Shown here: one piece after another, positions 16,296-25,979 of the stretch
How the letters are laid out: the number at the start of each line of letters is the position of its first letter
How positions within the stretch are numbered: the stretch's first letter is position 1
DNA from: Candidatus Kuenenia stuttgartensis
GTDB taxonomy: Bacteria; Planctomycetota; Planctomycetia; Planctomycetales; Planctomycetaceae
Reading direction: 5' to 3'
NCBI GenBank assembly: GCA_945861465.1
Contig: CAMAVB010000039.1
Location: 1 to 42,906 of the forward strand
DNA: 42,906 nt
The notes under the pieces: model-generated
The model's database searches: none
The model's input: the letters and a program-made list of their open reading frames with translations, nothing else
Told to the model about the DNA's origin: nothing
Position numbers and translations under genes: made by a program

Positions 16296-19200
16296 TCAAT
16301 TCTCGAGGCTGTCGATATTCATCGCGGCGGCATTGAAAAAGGCGATCTGTTCCTCGGTCAGGAGCAGCGTCTGAAAGAGGGAAGGGACGGAGCCCAGGGT
16401 TCTCGACGGCGTTCCTTCCGAGTTCGCGGTCTCCTCGAAAATCAGCCGGTATTTGAGATCGAAATCGCTGAAGAGAAACTCGGCAGCAAACATATTCACC
16501 TTGCCGACCGCGTTCATTTTGATTCCTCGCAGATCAGTCCCCGAACCATCTTCCTGCGGGTCGCGAATCGTCGTATCGGAAGATGGATTGTCGGTTTCGC
16601 TGCGGGAAGGCAAACGAGGGGAATCCGGACCTGCGGATCCCGCCGAGCCCTCCTGGATCGAACTACCCGCGAGCGCGATTGCATGCTCGGAATTTCCAGC
16701 CCGCTCGGCGATCTCGGACGCCCGAGAGGAATCAAGTTGCCAGCAGCGACCGTCCCAGTATGGCTCAAACTGTTGTATCGCGAGGTCAGCCTCCGTGTAC
16801 CGATTCGTGCGGCAAAGCAGTGTCAGTAAACGGGATAGCACGTCCGCGTCGCGAGATCCATTCTCGAGTGCCAGTCGAAACGTCTCTTCGGCGCGAAGGT
16901 CCTCTCTCTCCAACTGAAAGATGCGCCCTTCCAACGCGGTCACAACATGCCAGTTCGGACGCACCTGCTGGAGCCTGCGAAATGCGACGCGGATCTGGCC
17001 AGTGTCACTGAGGTCGCCAGACTCAGTGCGCATCAATAGTACGGCAACTCGGCACGCGGCGGCATAGGGACCACCAGTTCCCTCAATGGCTTCGATCTGC
17101 GGAAGGACTCCGGTGGCCCTCGCCCAGTGCCCCGAATTCAGACTGCTTTCAAACGCGAGCAGTTGAAGTTGCAGATTCTCAGGCTGCTGAGCTGCCAGTT
17201 GGTGCCACAGATGTTCGGCCTTTTCGTGAGCTCCCCGAAGAACCCAGGCGCGGGCCAATAGCACTTCAAGTCGCAGCCGTTCCGGCGCGGGACGCTGTTC
17301 AAGACTGTCTTCAATTGCAGCCAGCCGAGGCAGCGCGACGTCTGCGGCCTGCCAACTCCAAAAGTGAATCCATGCGGAATCAAGACGCACGTCGTCCCCG
17401 AATCGCTGCTCAGCCGTTTCCAGTGTTTCGCGGGCCAGCTCATTGGCTCTATTGCGCAGCGCTGTCAAAGCCAGAACCAACTGGACCTCTAATTCACGCG
17501 GAGTGCGGGCAACGGTCTCTGTCAGATATTGAATCGCGCTTTCAGCACCGGAACGAACTTCGTCGATCCTGGCCTTTAACAGGATCATCGGCCACGACGA
17601 TCGTGCGGAGTTCTCAGGCAGCGCAATCGCCTGATCAATGTCATCCCAATTTCTGTCGTTTGCATCAACAAGGAGCGTCCTTCTGAATTTCAGTTGCAGC
17701 AATTCAAGGGCAACTTCGGCATCATCCCGAACCATCGAAAGGTGGCGGATCGCATCGTCCAGATTTCCTCTTTCGGCCAGCGCGTGCGCCAGAGCTCTCC
17801 GTGGCGGGATCGCAGTTGGAGCGCGATCCAGAATTCGACGCAGCACTGCAATTTCGGAACTGCTGTCGTGGGTCTCATGGAAGCATCGCGCGAGCCAGGA
17901 GTCTGTCCACGTCTGCAACTCGGGCTCGCCCCGAAGTTGTGGCAGAACTTCCTCAAGCGACTTCGCGGCCTGACGCCAATCCTGAACCTGCATCACGACG
18001 AATGCCGACAGACACTTTCCCGCATGAATTGTCGATTCCGAAGGCTCTTTGGCTGAACCAAGCAGATCAATTTGAGCCCTGGCTTCGTCAAACTTCCTTG
18101 CGCTGACGAGAAGTAAAATCAACTGCAATCTGGCCCCGTAACTGTCGGGCTGAATTTCGAGTCCGCGTTGCAGCCATACCTGAGCGGACGGAATCGTTCC
18201 GAGTTTCGTTTCGAGCAACGCGAGCGACTGATAAAGCCCGAGATTTCCTGGATTCGAATCCACGGTCCGCTTCAAATGGCCGTAGCTGTTCTGCAGTTCT
18301 CCAGCATCGGAGACACCGCCCACGTTTGCCAGCCGGGTGACCATCAAATGAGCAGCAGTCAAGTTCGGATCCACTGCGCGGGCGTTTCGAATGTCGGCGG
18401 CCGATCCGCTGATCATTCCCGCGTTCAGTCGAAATCGGGAACGGAGAATCAACGCAGCGGGCGTTTGTCGGTTGGCGATCACCATCTGGTCAAGCATGTA
18501 GAAAAGCTGCGAGTCACTTCGAGACTTACGTATCCAAAGTCCGGCCAGTCTTTCATAAGCATCCAATTGCTCCGGCAGGCACTTGATCGAAGCCTCGTAT
18601 GCGGCAATGGCCGCCGAGAAATCTTCCTCCTGTTCATAACAACGACCGATCAGCAGTTTTAGCTCGCCGTCGTCCGGAGTTACTTTTTCCAGTAATTCGA
18701 GATTCAAAAGTGCTTCCTTGTTTCGACCAAGTTCCATCGCGATACCAATCAGCTGGCGTCGTGAATCCCGCCTCTCAGGGTCGAGTCCGCAGATGCGTTC
18801 CAGCAGCGTGAGCAAACTTTCGCTCTCTGCCAAGGTACGCGCCTGTCCATACATCGCAGAGGCAAACTCGACGAGGGCATCGACATCCTGGTCGTTTTGT
18901 GCGATGTACTGTTCGAGATACTGGAGATACAGATCCTGCTGGCCCTGTCGTTGTGCGTGATCTGCCTGCTGTCGCAAAGTTGCAGCGACCGGACGCTGTT
19001 GGTTCTTGTGCATTCGGTGAATGCCGAATCCTAAAACTCCGACAAAAATCAGTGCCAGAGCCATACGCCGGTAACTGAATAGTCTGCGAGTCGATCCGGG
19101 GTTGAGTGTTGCTTGCGCCGCTTCTGCGTCAGAGGCGATCTCGCCGTCGGACCAAATCGCGAAGGGTTCTCCGGTTTTCCGAGCCGCCAAGTCCGGAATC

Positions 19201-19358
19201 GGTCCAAATTCCGGCTCCGGCTCTGAACCCCCGCCAATTTTCCGCAGATCTCGCTGGACCAACGGCTCGCTCGGTCGCTCGGGTGAATTCGGTATCGGCG
19301 GAGCGCCGTCGTCCGGGGTATATTTGCCCGCCAATTCCTGATTCGAACTCGGTTCCAT
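16296..19358 (-). CDS. Membrane-anchored tetratricopeptide repeat protein
   Basis: The 1020-residue protein has a Pro/Glu-rich N-terminal tail (about 1-90), one transmembrane segment (about 98-115, 'MALALIFVGVLGFGIH') and then a long alpha-helical body of TPR-like repeats. Recurrent features are '...LLIGRCYEQEEDFSAAIAAYEASIK...', 'LALLETKLG...AQVWLQRGLEIQPDS' and 'LEVLLARAWVLRGAHEKAEHLWHQLAAQ'. TPR arrays are protein-interaction scaffolds. Large TPR proteins accompany exopolysaccharide and exosortase clusters in several phyla, where they may coordinate assembly at the membrane. The C-terminal 100 residues are less repetitive and Ser-rich. The gene begins 71 bp from the divergent VanZ-like gene at 19430, so a shared promoter region is likely. 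Confidence 0.88.
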   Translation of the reverse strand: MEPSSNQELAGKYTPDDGAPPIPNSPERPSEPLVQRDLRKIGGGSEPEPEFGPIPDLAARKTGEPFAIWSDGEIASDAEAAQATLNPGSTRRLFSYRRMALALIFVGVLGFGIHRMHKNQQRPVAATLRQQADHAQRQGQQDLYLQYLEQYIAQNDQDVDALVEFASAMYGQARTLAESESLLTLLERICGLDPERRDSRRQLIGIAMELGRNKEALLNLELLEKVTPDDGELKLLIGRCYEQEEDFSAAIAAYEASIKCLPEQLDAYERLAGLWIRKSRSDSQLFYMLDQMVIANRQTPAALILRSRFRLNAGMISGSAADIRNARAVDPNLTAAHLMVTRLANVGGVSDAGELQNSYGHLKRTVDSNPGNLGLYQSLALLETKLGTIPSAQVWLQRGLEIQPDSYGARLQLILLLVSARKFDEARAQIDLLGSAKEPSESTIHAGKCLSAFVVMQVQDWRQAAKSLEEVLPQLRGEPELQTWTDSWLARCFHETHDSSSEIAVLRRILDRAPTAIPPRRALAHALAERGNLDDAIRHLSMVRDDAEVALELLQLKFRRTLLVDANDRNWDDIDQAIALPENSARSSWPMILLKARIDEVRSGAESAIQYLTETVARTPRELEVQLVLALTALRNRANELARETLETAEQRFGDDVRLDSAWIHFWSWQAADVALPRLAAIEDSLEQRPAPERLRLEVLLARAWVLRGAHEKAEHLWHQLAAQQPENLQLQLLAFESSLNSGHWARATGVLPQIEAIEGTGGPYAAACRVAVLLMRTESGDLSDTGQIRVAFRRLQQVRPNWHVVTALEGRIFQLEREDLRAEETFRLALENGSRDADVLSRLLTLLCRTNRYTEADLAIQQFEPYWDGRCWQLDSSRASEIAERAGNSEHAIALAGSSIQEGSAGSAGPDSPRLPSRSETDNPSSDTTIRDPQEDGSGTDLRGIKMNAVGKVNMFAAEFLFSDFDLKYRLIFEETANSEGTPSRTLGSVPSLFQTLLLTEEQIAFFNAAAMNIDSLEN

Positions 19359-19429
19359 TGAATCGACGTTCCGCGCTGAGGGTCAGTGCTTGAAAAATCT
19401 GCAACGCCAGTTTAGAGTAACAGTGTCCA

Positions 19430-20380
19430 ATGAGCAACGAAACAGGGAACGCCATACCACGACTACTAACCCCACTCGTGCGCAGCTCAGCCCAATCCGC
19501 CAGGTCGGTGACCGGTTATTGGAAGGTTGTATCGGCCCTTGCACTGGTTCTGTTAATGATCGGGTTCTTCGTTCCACTGCCGAACGGGTATCGCGCGATT
19601 TGGTTTTCCCGCCTGCAGGATACGCTGCACGCTCCGGTGTTTGCATTCGTGGCAGTTTGTCTGAGATTTCTCTTCCACCGGACTTTGTTACAGACGATTG
19701 TACTGGCCTGTGGTGTCGCGGTGTTCATCGAAGTCTTCCAGGCAGGTGTCGGTCGCTCGATGAGCCTGACAGACCTGACCTATGATGGATTTGGCCTTGC
19801 GGCGGCCTTCGTGATGCTTCGAAGAACGGAATCATCGGACCGATGGATCTCTCGATGCTGTCGCTTGACATTGGCGACAACTTTTCTGCTGACACCGCTC
19901 GCCATGGAGTCACCGGTCCTGATCGATGCCTTGCGGGCTGCTCGTGAATTCCCGATGCTGGCCGATTTCAATTCAGGCTGCGAAACTCATCGATGGTACA
20001 GCGGCGGCATTAAGATGCGTCGCGTGCTGAACCATGGCAAGTGGAAAGGTGAGATACAGAATGCCTCGTTGCATACTTATGGCAGCGCGATCCTGTTGCC
20101 CGTCATTGGTGACTGGTCAGAGTATGATCGGGTGTGCTGCGAGTTTTCGTTCACCGGGCCTCCAATGCAGATTCTGATCTCCGCACGCGACGCAAAAGGC
20201 CGGATCGACTTCTCTCGTGAGTACACTGCGGGAACACACCGCGTTTGTGTAAATCTGCGAAATCCTGTCACTGCCGGCAGGTTGTCGCACCTGGATCTGA
20301 CTTGCGTTCAGAGTTTTCACTTTGCGCTTTTCGACAGCCCGGGCAGAACTGCACTGATTCATTCCGTGATGCTGGAATAG
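19430..20380 (+). CDS. VanZ-like membrane protein with C-terminal soluble domain
   Basis: The N-terminal half (about residues 30-175) holds four to five hydrophobic segments and the VanZ-like signature 'FIEVFQAGVGRSMSLTDLTYDGFGLAAAF' (Glu..Gln, Arg, Ser, Asp, Gly). The C-terminal half (about 180-316) is soluble and beta-rich, with 'HRWYSGGIKMRRVLNHGKWKGEIQNASLHT' and Trp/Tyr-rich strands, resembling a jelly-roll-like carbohydrate-binding fold; this is inference. VanZ proteins confer low-level teicoplanin resistance in enterococci, but most family members have unknown envelope roles. The gene is convergent with the giant fusion gene, which itself contains three VanZ-like modules. Confidence 0.8.
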   Translation: MSNETGNAIPRLLTPLVRSSAQSARSVTGYWKVVSALALVLLMIGFFVPLPNGYRAIWFSRLQDTLHAPVFAFVAVCLRFLFHRTLLQTIVLACGVAVFIEVFQAGVGRSMSLTDLTYDGFGLAAAFVMLRRTESSDRWISRCCRLTLATTFLLTPLAMESPVLIDALRAAREFPMLADFNSGCETHRWYSGGIKMRRVLNHGKWKGEIQNASLHTYGSAILLPVIGDWSEYDRVCCEFSFTGPPMQILISARDAKGRIDFSREYTAGTHRVCVNLRNPVTAGRLSHLDLTCVQSFHFALFDSPGRTALIHSVMLE

Positions 20381-20453
20381 CAGCAACGTGTCATTCAGAG
20401 TCTGATATCAATTTATGGGGACTCGACGAGCGGTCTCGTTGTGGCACCGGTTT

Positions 20454-23400
20454 TCACGGGGCGATTGTACTTACATCAGGTGCGGGAAAAGAGTTTCGTG
20501 GCCGAAGGCTTGAATCTGAATATCTCCTGATAACCCAGCGTTCAAATGTGGAGTACGACACCATGGCGATAACAACTGTGGCAGCGAATGACGCAGGGGC
20601 CACGAACCACGGATTTTGAGCGACGGACGAACCGGTCGATGCTATCAATTGGGAAACGACCGTTATGCACGCCAGATGATAAATGAAGACGCCGTACGAA
20701 ATGCGGCCCAGCATTCGAAAAGGCGCAATTTCCAGCAAACGCGCAGCAAACCTGGTACGCGGTACCGTAATGATCAGTAGCAGCAACATGCCAGGCACGA
20801 ACGGAAAGCGATATCTCGCATATGGGATATTGATTGCGTCAAAAACTGGAGTAGTAAGCACCAGCAACAGTCCGATCGCCGTGATCCAGAAGCAGGTATC
20901 CCATTTCATCGCTGTAGCGGTTTGGCATTTCCGCGACGCAGGATTCACAGCAACGAACAACCAGCCACCCGCAACACCAAGGAAGAACAGCGGAAGGTGA
21001 GCCAGCATCGAGCGCAGAAGGGCGGTCCCTGTGGGACTCAGGATTGACTGATCAAAGGGCCATGGCTCGATCCGTGGCACCGCTTGCATAATCATCGAGT
21101 TGAGTCCATACGACAGGATGCACAGTCCAAGGAATAATGTCAACAATCGCCCGTTGGTTACGTTGGACAGGCGACCTGCAAACCACACAGTCAACGCAAA
21201 TACAATATAGAACTGTGCTTGAACTGCGATTGTCCAGAACTGCGGGCTGATTCCATAAAAGCTGAAGTCAGTCAAATTGTGCAAAAAGAAAACATGCAAA
21301 GCCGTATCCCATAACTGCGTCGGTGTTTGAAAATGTCGCTTGAAGATCACCAGAATTGACAGACAAATCAGATATGCGGGTGCAAGCCGGATAAATCGCT
21401 GCAGGGCGAAGCCACGCAGGGCTAATGCACAACGATTTGACGGTGTTCCTCGCCATAGTGGCACACTCAGAAGGCACCCGCTGAGTGTAAAGAAGAATGC
21501 CACGCCTGTATTGCCGAAAGGCCTGACTCGCTGTAAGACGTCCGGTTCCGGATGAAAAGGCCCATACGAGACAAAATTGGTTACCAAGACCGCAACGGAT
21601 GCCACAGCCCTCAGTCCGTAGAGACCTGGATACAGCGTGGAACAACCGGTTGAACGATGCGATTCAGGTTGCGTCTCGCGCGTCGGCATAGGTGATCGCT
21701 GAGGCTGATGTTGTCGGATCTGCCTCAGGTATCGTTCGCTGATGCCGATTCCAAGCACGGCTCCGAAACTGCAGATGAGTGCATCCGTCAAGTCGGCAAT
21801 TTTTGTCGGCTGAAAGATCTGCCCCAATTCAATGCCAAACGCCACAAAGCTGGAGGCTGCGATCAGTACAGCCAGAACGAATCGCCGGATACCTTTGTTC
21901 GATGTTCCAGGTGGAACCGCGAGCACGAGAAATGCGCCAAGCGGAACGAACAGCAAAGTCTTTCGCGTAATCTGCACAATCGCGTTGAAGTCGTTGCCGG
22001 AATACAGCGAGCTGAACGGAACGCGAAAAAAACCTTCCAATCGATCCCGCAACATCTCTTTGTCAAATGCAAAATCAAACGGGGTCCAGAATCCCAGACA
22101 CAGCACAACACACCAGGAAACAGCAGCAGCGAGCCAGCCAAAATGGATCAGCGAGACCGGTTGGGCTCTTCCTTCGTCACGTTCCGTCACCGGTCGGTAA
22201 AGCATCATCAGGTACGCGCCAATGACGACGCCGATGAGTTCCGTCAGCAGATCCGTCGAATCGACGAATCTACTGTACACCAAAAGCTGCATGGCCTCGA
22301 CCGCAGCAACACAGAGCATGCCAACCAGACCGCATCGCAGCAGATCGCCACGAGTTCCCCATGCAAAATAAACAGCAATCAACGCGCCCACCGGGACAAA
22401 CAAGGCCACGTCAGCGACGATATTGTAAATAAAGTCAAATGGTGACGAGAATGCATGCGAGAACGGAATCAGCAGGATCTTTCCCTCCTGATACTTTTGG
22501 TAGATCTCGGTAGGGCGGAGGGTCAAATCAAGGGGCATGACCGAGTTGAGGATCAGACCGGCAGTGTATGCCTGAAGCAGCCTGATGCGGGTGTCGGCAA
22601 CATTGCGACTACCAAAGTATTGTCGCACCCAGTCCGTCAATTTCTGGCCAAAAAACAACCATAATCCGGCACCGACTACGGCACCGGACGATTCGGCAAA
22701 GATGTCGTTCAAAGAGACTGTTCGATTTGGAAACCAAAGCTGCGTGAATTCAATAGCCATGCAAAGGAATATTGAACCGATGACGACAAGCAACGACCTT
22801 AGGAAACGCTTGCCTCGGTGTTGCGAGTCCAAGCTCAAAGCTCCCGTCCATAAAAATGCAAGCGGAATAAACAGGAGAAGGTTGGCGACCAGGTCGGCGC
22901 GAGACCCGATTCCCAGACTCAGCAGGGGTATCTCGCGCAATTTCTGCAGTGCCTCAGCAAATCCCATGTCTGCGTACTGAAGTGGAACAAGGGATCCGTA
23001 GATCGCCAGAACCGTGTAGGCAATCGCAAGACCGGAATAATGTTTGCGCTGCGGCGGAACGGTCATAGAGGCAATCGTCTGAATTCTGCTGGTTCGCAGC
23101 CTCAATGGAGAAAACGCCGCATCGCGGCGATCCGCAGCGGCAGAATTCCGCCCAAGTTCTTGTCGCGGCAGGAACTTCGGCCTTGACACTGCGAGCAGTG
23201 CAGAGGCGACCCCGGCGAAGACGTACGGAAGCAACTGAAAATGCCGAGTGATGAAACAACCGGCAACCAGGTAAGCGAACAGGCCGCAGAGGAGACACCG
23301 TGCTTCTGGTGCCGGAAAGTCACTTGCCGACGATCGGCCCAAATTCCACAGCGATCTAAGTACGACCACAAAAAACGCAATGTAGAATGTAAGTCCGACC

Positions 23401-25979
23401 AATCCAAATTCTGCAAGTACGGTCAGGAAATTGCTATGTGCTGAGTAGCCTGCCCATTCCGGCAGGTGTTCACCAACAGATCCGGCAAAGTTGCCTGGAC
23501 CTATGCCAAATCCAAAGTGTTCCAGTGACAACTTCAATGCCACTTCCCAGAGGTCAAGTCTCGCTTTCGCGCTGGAATATGCGGGCCCAAACTGCCATAT
23601 GTCGGCAAATCTCTGATAGTATTCCGACTTCGTGAACGCCCAGCCACACAGCAACAGCGCCGGGACGCCCACGACGACATATCGCAACTTTTTAAAGCAC
23701 TGGAGCCACCCAACCAAAAGGACCGCTGTAAATGCCAGTCCTGCGCCTCGACTTCGGGTGTCGAAAAGCACCCACAGCAGAAGGATTGCAAGCCCGGAGA
23801 ACAAGATACGCAACCGGGCGTCAGCGACGATTGTTGCAGCACCGAACATGAGCGGTAACGCCATCACTGCGAGTTCTGCGAGATCGCCATCCAGTAACCT
23901 CAGATTTGGGTAGCTGACAGCCCTTATTAGAACCGTCCCTGCGAGCACGAGTGAAAAATAAAGAAAATCGCGTCTTTTCGAAGCGAACGTCGCGGAGACA
24001 AGAAACATCACAAGGGCGTTGATGACCTGGACAGGATGATGTTTAAGACCAAATGCCGCATCTCCGCTCTGATTGTACGCGGACATTGCAGAAATGGTCA
24101 CCGCCGCAGCGAACGCTGCGAGGATCCCTGGAAGTCTCCAGTCCAACTGTACAGACAATCCGCCTCGGCGGAAGACGGCGATTAAGGAACCCACGCCTGT
24201 CAGCCCGCAAATCCACTCCGGATAACTCCCGGCAAGCAGATACTCAACATCCGGCCCGTACCGCGGGAAGCCATAAATCGTCGCGATGTACGCAAAGACT
24301 CCCGCCAGCGGATAGTATGGTACGACGGCCAGGATCAGTATTGTCGTTGTCCAAATAACGATGCTCGCAACCGGCGGCTTCCAGCCGAGCGGCTGATCCA
24401 GGGGCGCGGTTGTCGAGTGCGCAGCTGCAAGAGCCAGCCCGACTGCAACTGCACATACAGCAATGACATAGACTGCTGTCAGCACCTGCAGCTTCAGGAA
24501 AGCGGGTTGCTCCCACCGACTGAGAGTCTGTGATACGAGTTTGATTCCAGGCGACCGTGACGAAACAGACCTAAGCGCCGCGATTGTTGCAAGCATCAGA
24601 ATGCTGCCGCCGACGATTCGCCGGATGAGGTGTTTTGTCCAAAAAGTATCGCCCGGCGTTCGTGGGGACTCAGCGGTCTCGCGAGAGGTTACACGGACTG
24701 GATTTGTGTAGAACAGCAGATCCGGCCCATTGAGTACCTCATGTCGTCCGCGAGCGCGAATCACAATGCCTCCCCGTGGTAGTCCCATCACATGCTCGAC
24801 CTGGATCCGATCTTTATACGGCCCTGTGAGCGTGACGATTCTCGTGCCAGAGGAATCGGTGACAATCAACTCGATCGAGTCGATGCGTCCTTCCTGACCG
24901 AATGCGCCAATTGCGGAAACCGTGCCGGACACCTCGATTTCCAGAGGAGTATCGACCTCTGCCACGATTGATTCGCCGGCACGCGCTGGTCGTTCCAGCC
25001 CATCCGCTGCGACGGAAATTTCAAGCTCTCGCACAATCCCGCAGTGCGATCCGAAATACGATCCCGCCCGCAGCGCTGAGAGGACTCCAGCTGAAGTTCG
25101 TTCAGGGGCGTACACCCAGGTTTCTGAAAATTCGCCAGGCCAGTAATCGTCGCGTTCGTTATGGAAATCGGATGTTGCCAACGCGCCCCACACGTCTGAG
25201 CCCGATCCAAGTTGCTGGTCCCAGATCCCACCCACCTCAGCGGCAACCGGATCCCAGCGATCGATCGGCATGACCGGGCCCTTGTAGGCACCCAGTTGTT
25301 TTCCCTTTTGATGCCCTGGCGCTCCCTCGAAGCCGATCGTGACGGCACTGTCGTCGAGCATCGTCTGGAATTGCTGTCCCGCTTCGGTGGCCGAAGCCGT
25401 TTTTCGCGAAGGATGATTGAGGATGACGACCGGTCTGGAATCGTCCGCAGTTTCGACTGATTCCAGCCAGCGAATGGCCTGTTCTGCGAGGTGCTCCGTT
25501 TGCTCCGTCCGTTTGAAATCGTCAAACTGCGACTTGAAGTCTGCCAGCTGCAGAAACTCATCCGGCCCGCCTGGCATCAGGACAGTCGCATGTGTGTCAC
25601 CTTTCCACGGAGGAACGTTCCACTCGAGACCTGCCAGAATCAGCAACTCGGGGTGCTCACGCCGGGCAACTTCGATGGCTTCGGCGTATTCGAGCGAAGC
25701 CCCCTTCAGATTCTGATCACCGTGGTCTGTGATTGCAATTGCATCGCAGCCGAACTCGCGGGCTTTCGCAGCGACCACGCTGACGGAATGAGCTCCGTCC
25801 GAGAACGTGGTATGAATATGCGTATCAACTTTCATCCACACGCCTGAATCCATCCACTCGGTCTTGCGGACAAATTCCGGTCGAGGCACCCCGCGATCGC
25901 AGCCGATCAGCAGAAATGCTGCCAGACCGTACGCAAGTGTTGGCAGCAGCCCGTGAAGTGGGAGGTGATTCGGAATCAT
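20454..25979 (-). CDS. Giant fusion: lipoprotein signal-PHP-O-antigen ligase-3x VanZ-acyltransferase 3
   Basis: This is one uninterrupted frame of 1841 residues. Modules in order: a signal with lipobox 'LIGC' (Cys27); a PHP metallo-hydrolase domain (about 50-320) with 'DTHIHTTFSDG', 'ITDHGD', 'GLEWN', 'NHPS' and 'SDFHN'; a beta-rich stretch (about 330-430); a membrane segment (455-470); an O-antigen polymerase/ligase-like domain (about 495-935) with 'SAHSNFLTVLAEFGLVGLTF' (His848); VanZ 1 (about 978-1112, 'IEFTQLWFPNRTVSLNDIF'); VanZ 2 (about 1133-1262); VanZ 3 (about 1283-1415); and acyltransferase 3 (about 1448-1820, 'FFFTLSGCL', 'RFIRLAPAYL'). In the last domain the usual His after the 'LRA...' helix is Asn ('LVTNFV'). 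A likely role is glycan polymerisation or ligation plus trimming and acylation at the membrane. Met972 could be an internal start. The start is fixed by an ATGA overlap with the upstream gene. Confidence 0.85.
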   Translation of the reverse strand: MIPNHLPLHGLLPTLAYGLAAFLLIGCDRGVPRPEFVRKTEWMDSGVWMKVDTHIHTTFSDGAHSVSVVAAKAREFGCDAIAITDHGDQNLKGASLEYAEAIEVARREHPELLILAGLEWNVPPWKGDTHATVLMPGGPDEFLQLADFKSQFDDFKRTEQTEHLAEQAIRWLESVETADDSRPVVILNHPSRKTASATEAGQQFQTMLDDSAVTIGFEGAPGHQKGKQLGAYKGPVMPIDRWDPVAAEVGGIWDQQLGSGSDVWGALATSDFHNERDDYWPGEFSETWVYAPERTSAGVLSALRAGSYFGSHCGIVRELEISVAADGLERPARAGESIVAEVDTPLEIEVSGTVSAIGAFGQEGRIDSIELIVTDSSGTRIVTLTGPYKDRIQVEHVMGLPRGGIVIRARGRHEVLNGPDLLFYTNPVRVTSRETAESPRTPGDTFWTKHLIRRIVGGSILMLATIAALRSVSSRSPGIKLVSQTLSRWEQPAFLKLQVLTAVYVIAVCAVAVGLALAAAHSTTAPLDQPLGWKPPVASIVIWTTTILILAVVPYYPLAGVFAYIATIYGFPRYGPDVEYLLAGSYPEWICGLTGVGSLIAVFRRGGLSVQLDWRLPGILAAFAAAVTISAMSAYNQSGDAAFGLKHHPVQVINALVMFLVSATFASKRRDFLYFSLVLAGTVLIRAVSYPNLRLLDGDLAELAVMALPLMFGAATIVADARLRILFSGLAILLLWVLFDTRSRGAGLAFTAVLLVGWLQCFKKLRYVVVGVPALLLCGWAFTKSEYYQRFADIWQFGPAYSSAKARLDLWEVALKLSLEHFGFGIGPGNFAGSVGEHLPEWAGYSAHSNFLTVLAEFGLVGLTFYIAFFVVVLRSLWNLGRSSASDFPAPEARCLLCGLFAYLVAGCFITRHFQLLPYVFAGVASALLAVSRPKFLPRQELGRNSAAADRRDAAFSPLRLRTSRIQTIASMTVPPQRKHYSGLAIAYTVLAIYGSLVPLQYADMGFAEALQKLREIPLLSLGIGSRADLVANLLLFIPLAFLWTGALSLDSQHRGKRFLRSLLVVIGSIFLCMAIEFTQLWFPNRTVSLNDIFAESSGAVVGAGLWLFFGQKLTDWVRQYFGSRNVADTRIRLLQAYTAGLILNSVMPLDLTLRPTEIYQKYQEGKILLIPFSHAFSSPFDFIYNIVADVALFVPVGALIAVYFAWGTRGDLLRCGLVGMLCVAAVEAMQLLVYSRFVDSTDLLTELIGVVIGAYLMMLYRPVTERDEGRAQPVSLIHFGWLAAAVSWCVVLCLGFWTPFDFAFDKEMLRDRLEGFFRVPFSSLYSGNDFNAIVQITRKTLLFVPLGAFLVLAVPPGTSNKGIRRFVLAVLIAASSFVAFGIELGQIFQPTKIADLTDALICSFGAVLGIGISERYLRQIRQHQPQRSPMPTRETQPESHRSTGCSTLYPGLYGLRAVASVAVLVTNFVSYGPFHPEPDVLQRVRPFGNTGVAFFFTLSGCLLSVPLWRGTPSNRCALALRGFALQRFIRLAPAYLICLSILVIFKRHFQTPTQLWDTALHVFFLHNLTDFSFYGISPQFWTIAVQAQFYIVFALTVWFAGRLSNVTNGRLLTLFLGLCILSYGLNSMIMQAVPRIEPWPFDQSILSPTGTALLRSMLAHLPLFFLGVAGGWLFVAVNPASRKCQTATAMKWDTCFWITAIGLLLVLTTPVFDAINIPYARYRFPFVPGMLLLLIITVPRTRFAARLLEIAPFRMLGRISYGVFIYHLACITVVSQLIASTGSSVAQNPWFVAPASFAATVVIAMVSYSTFERWVIRRYSDSSLRPRNSFPAPDVSTIAP

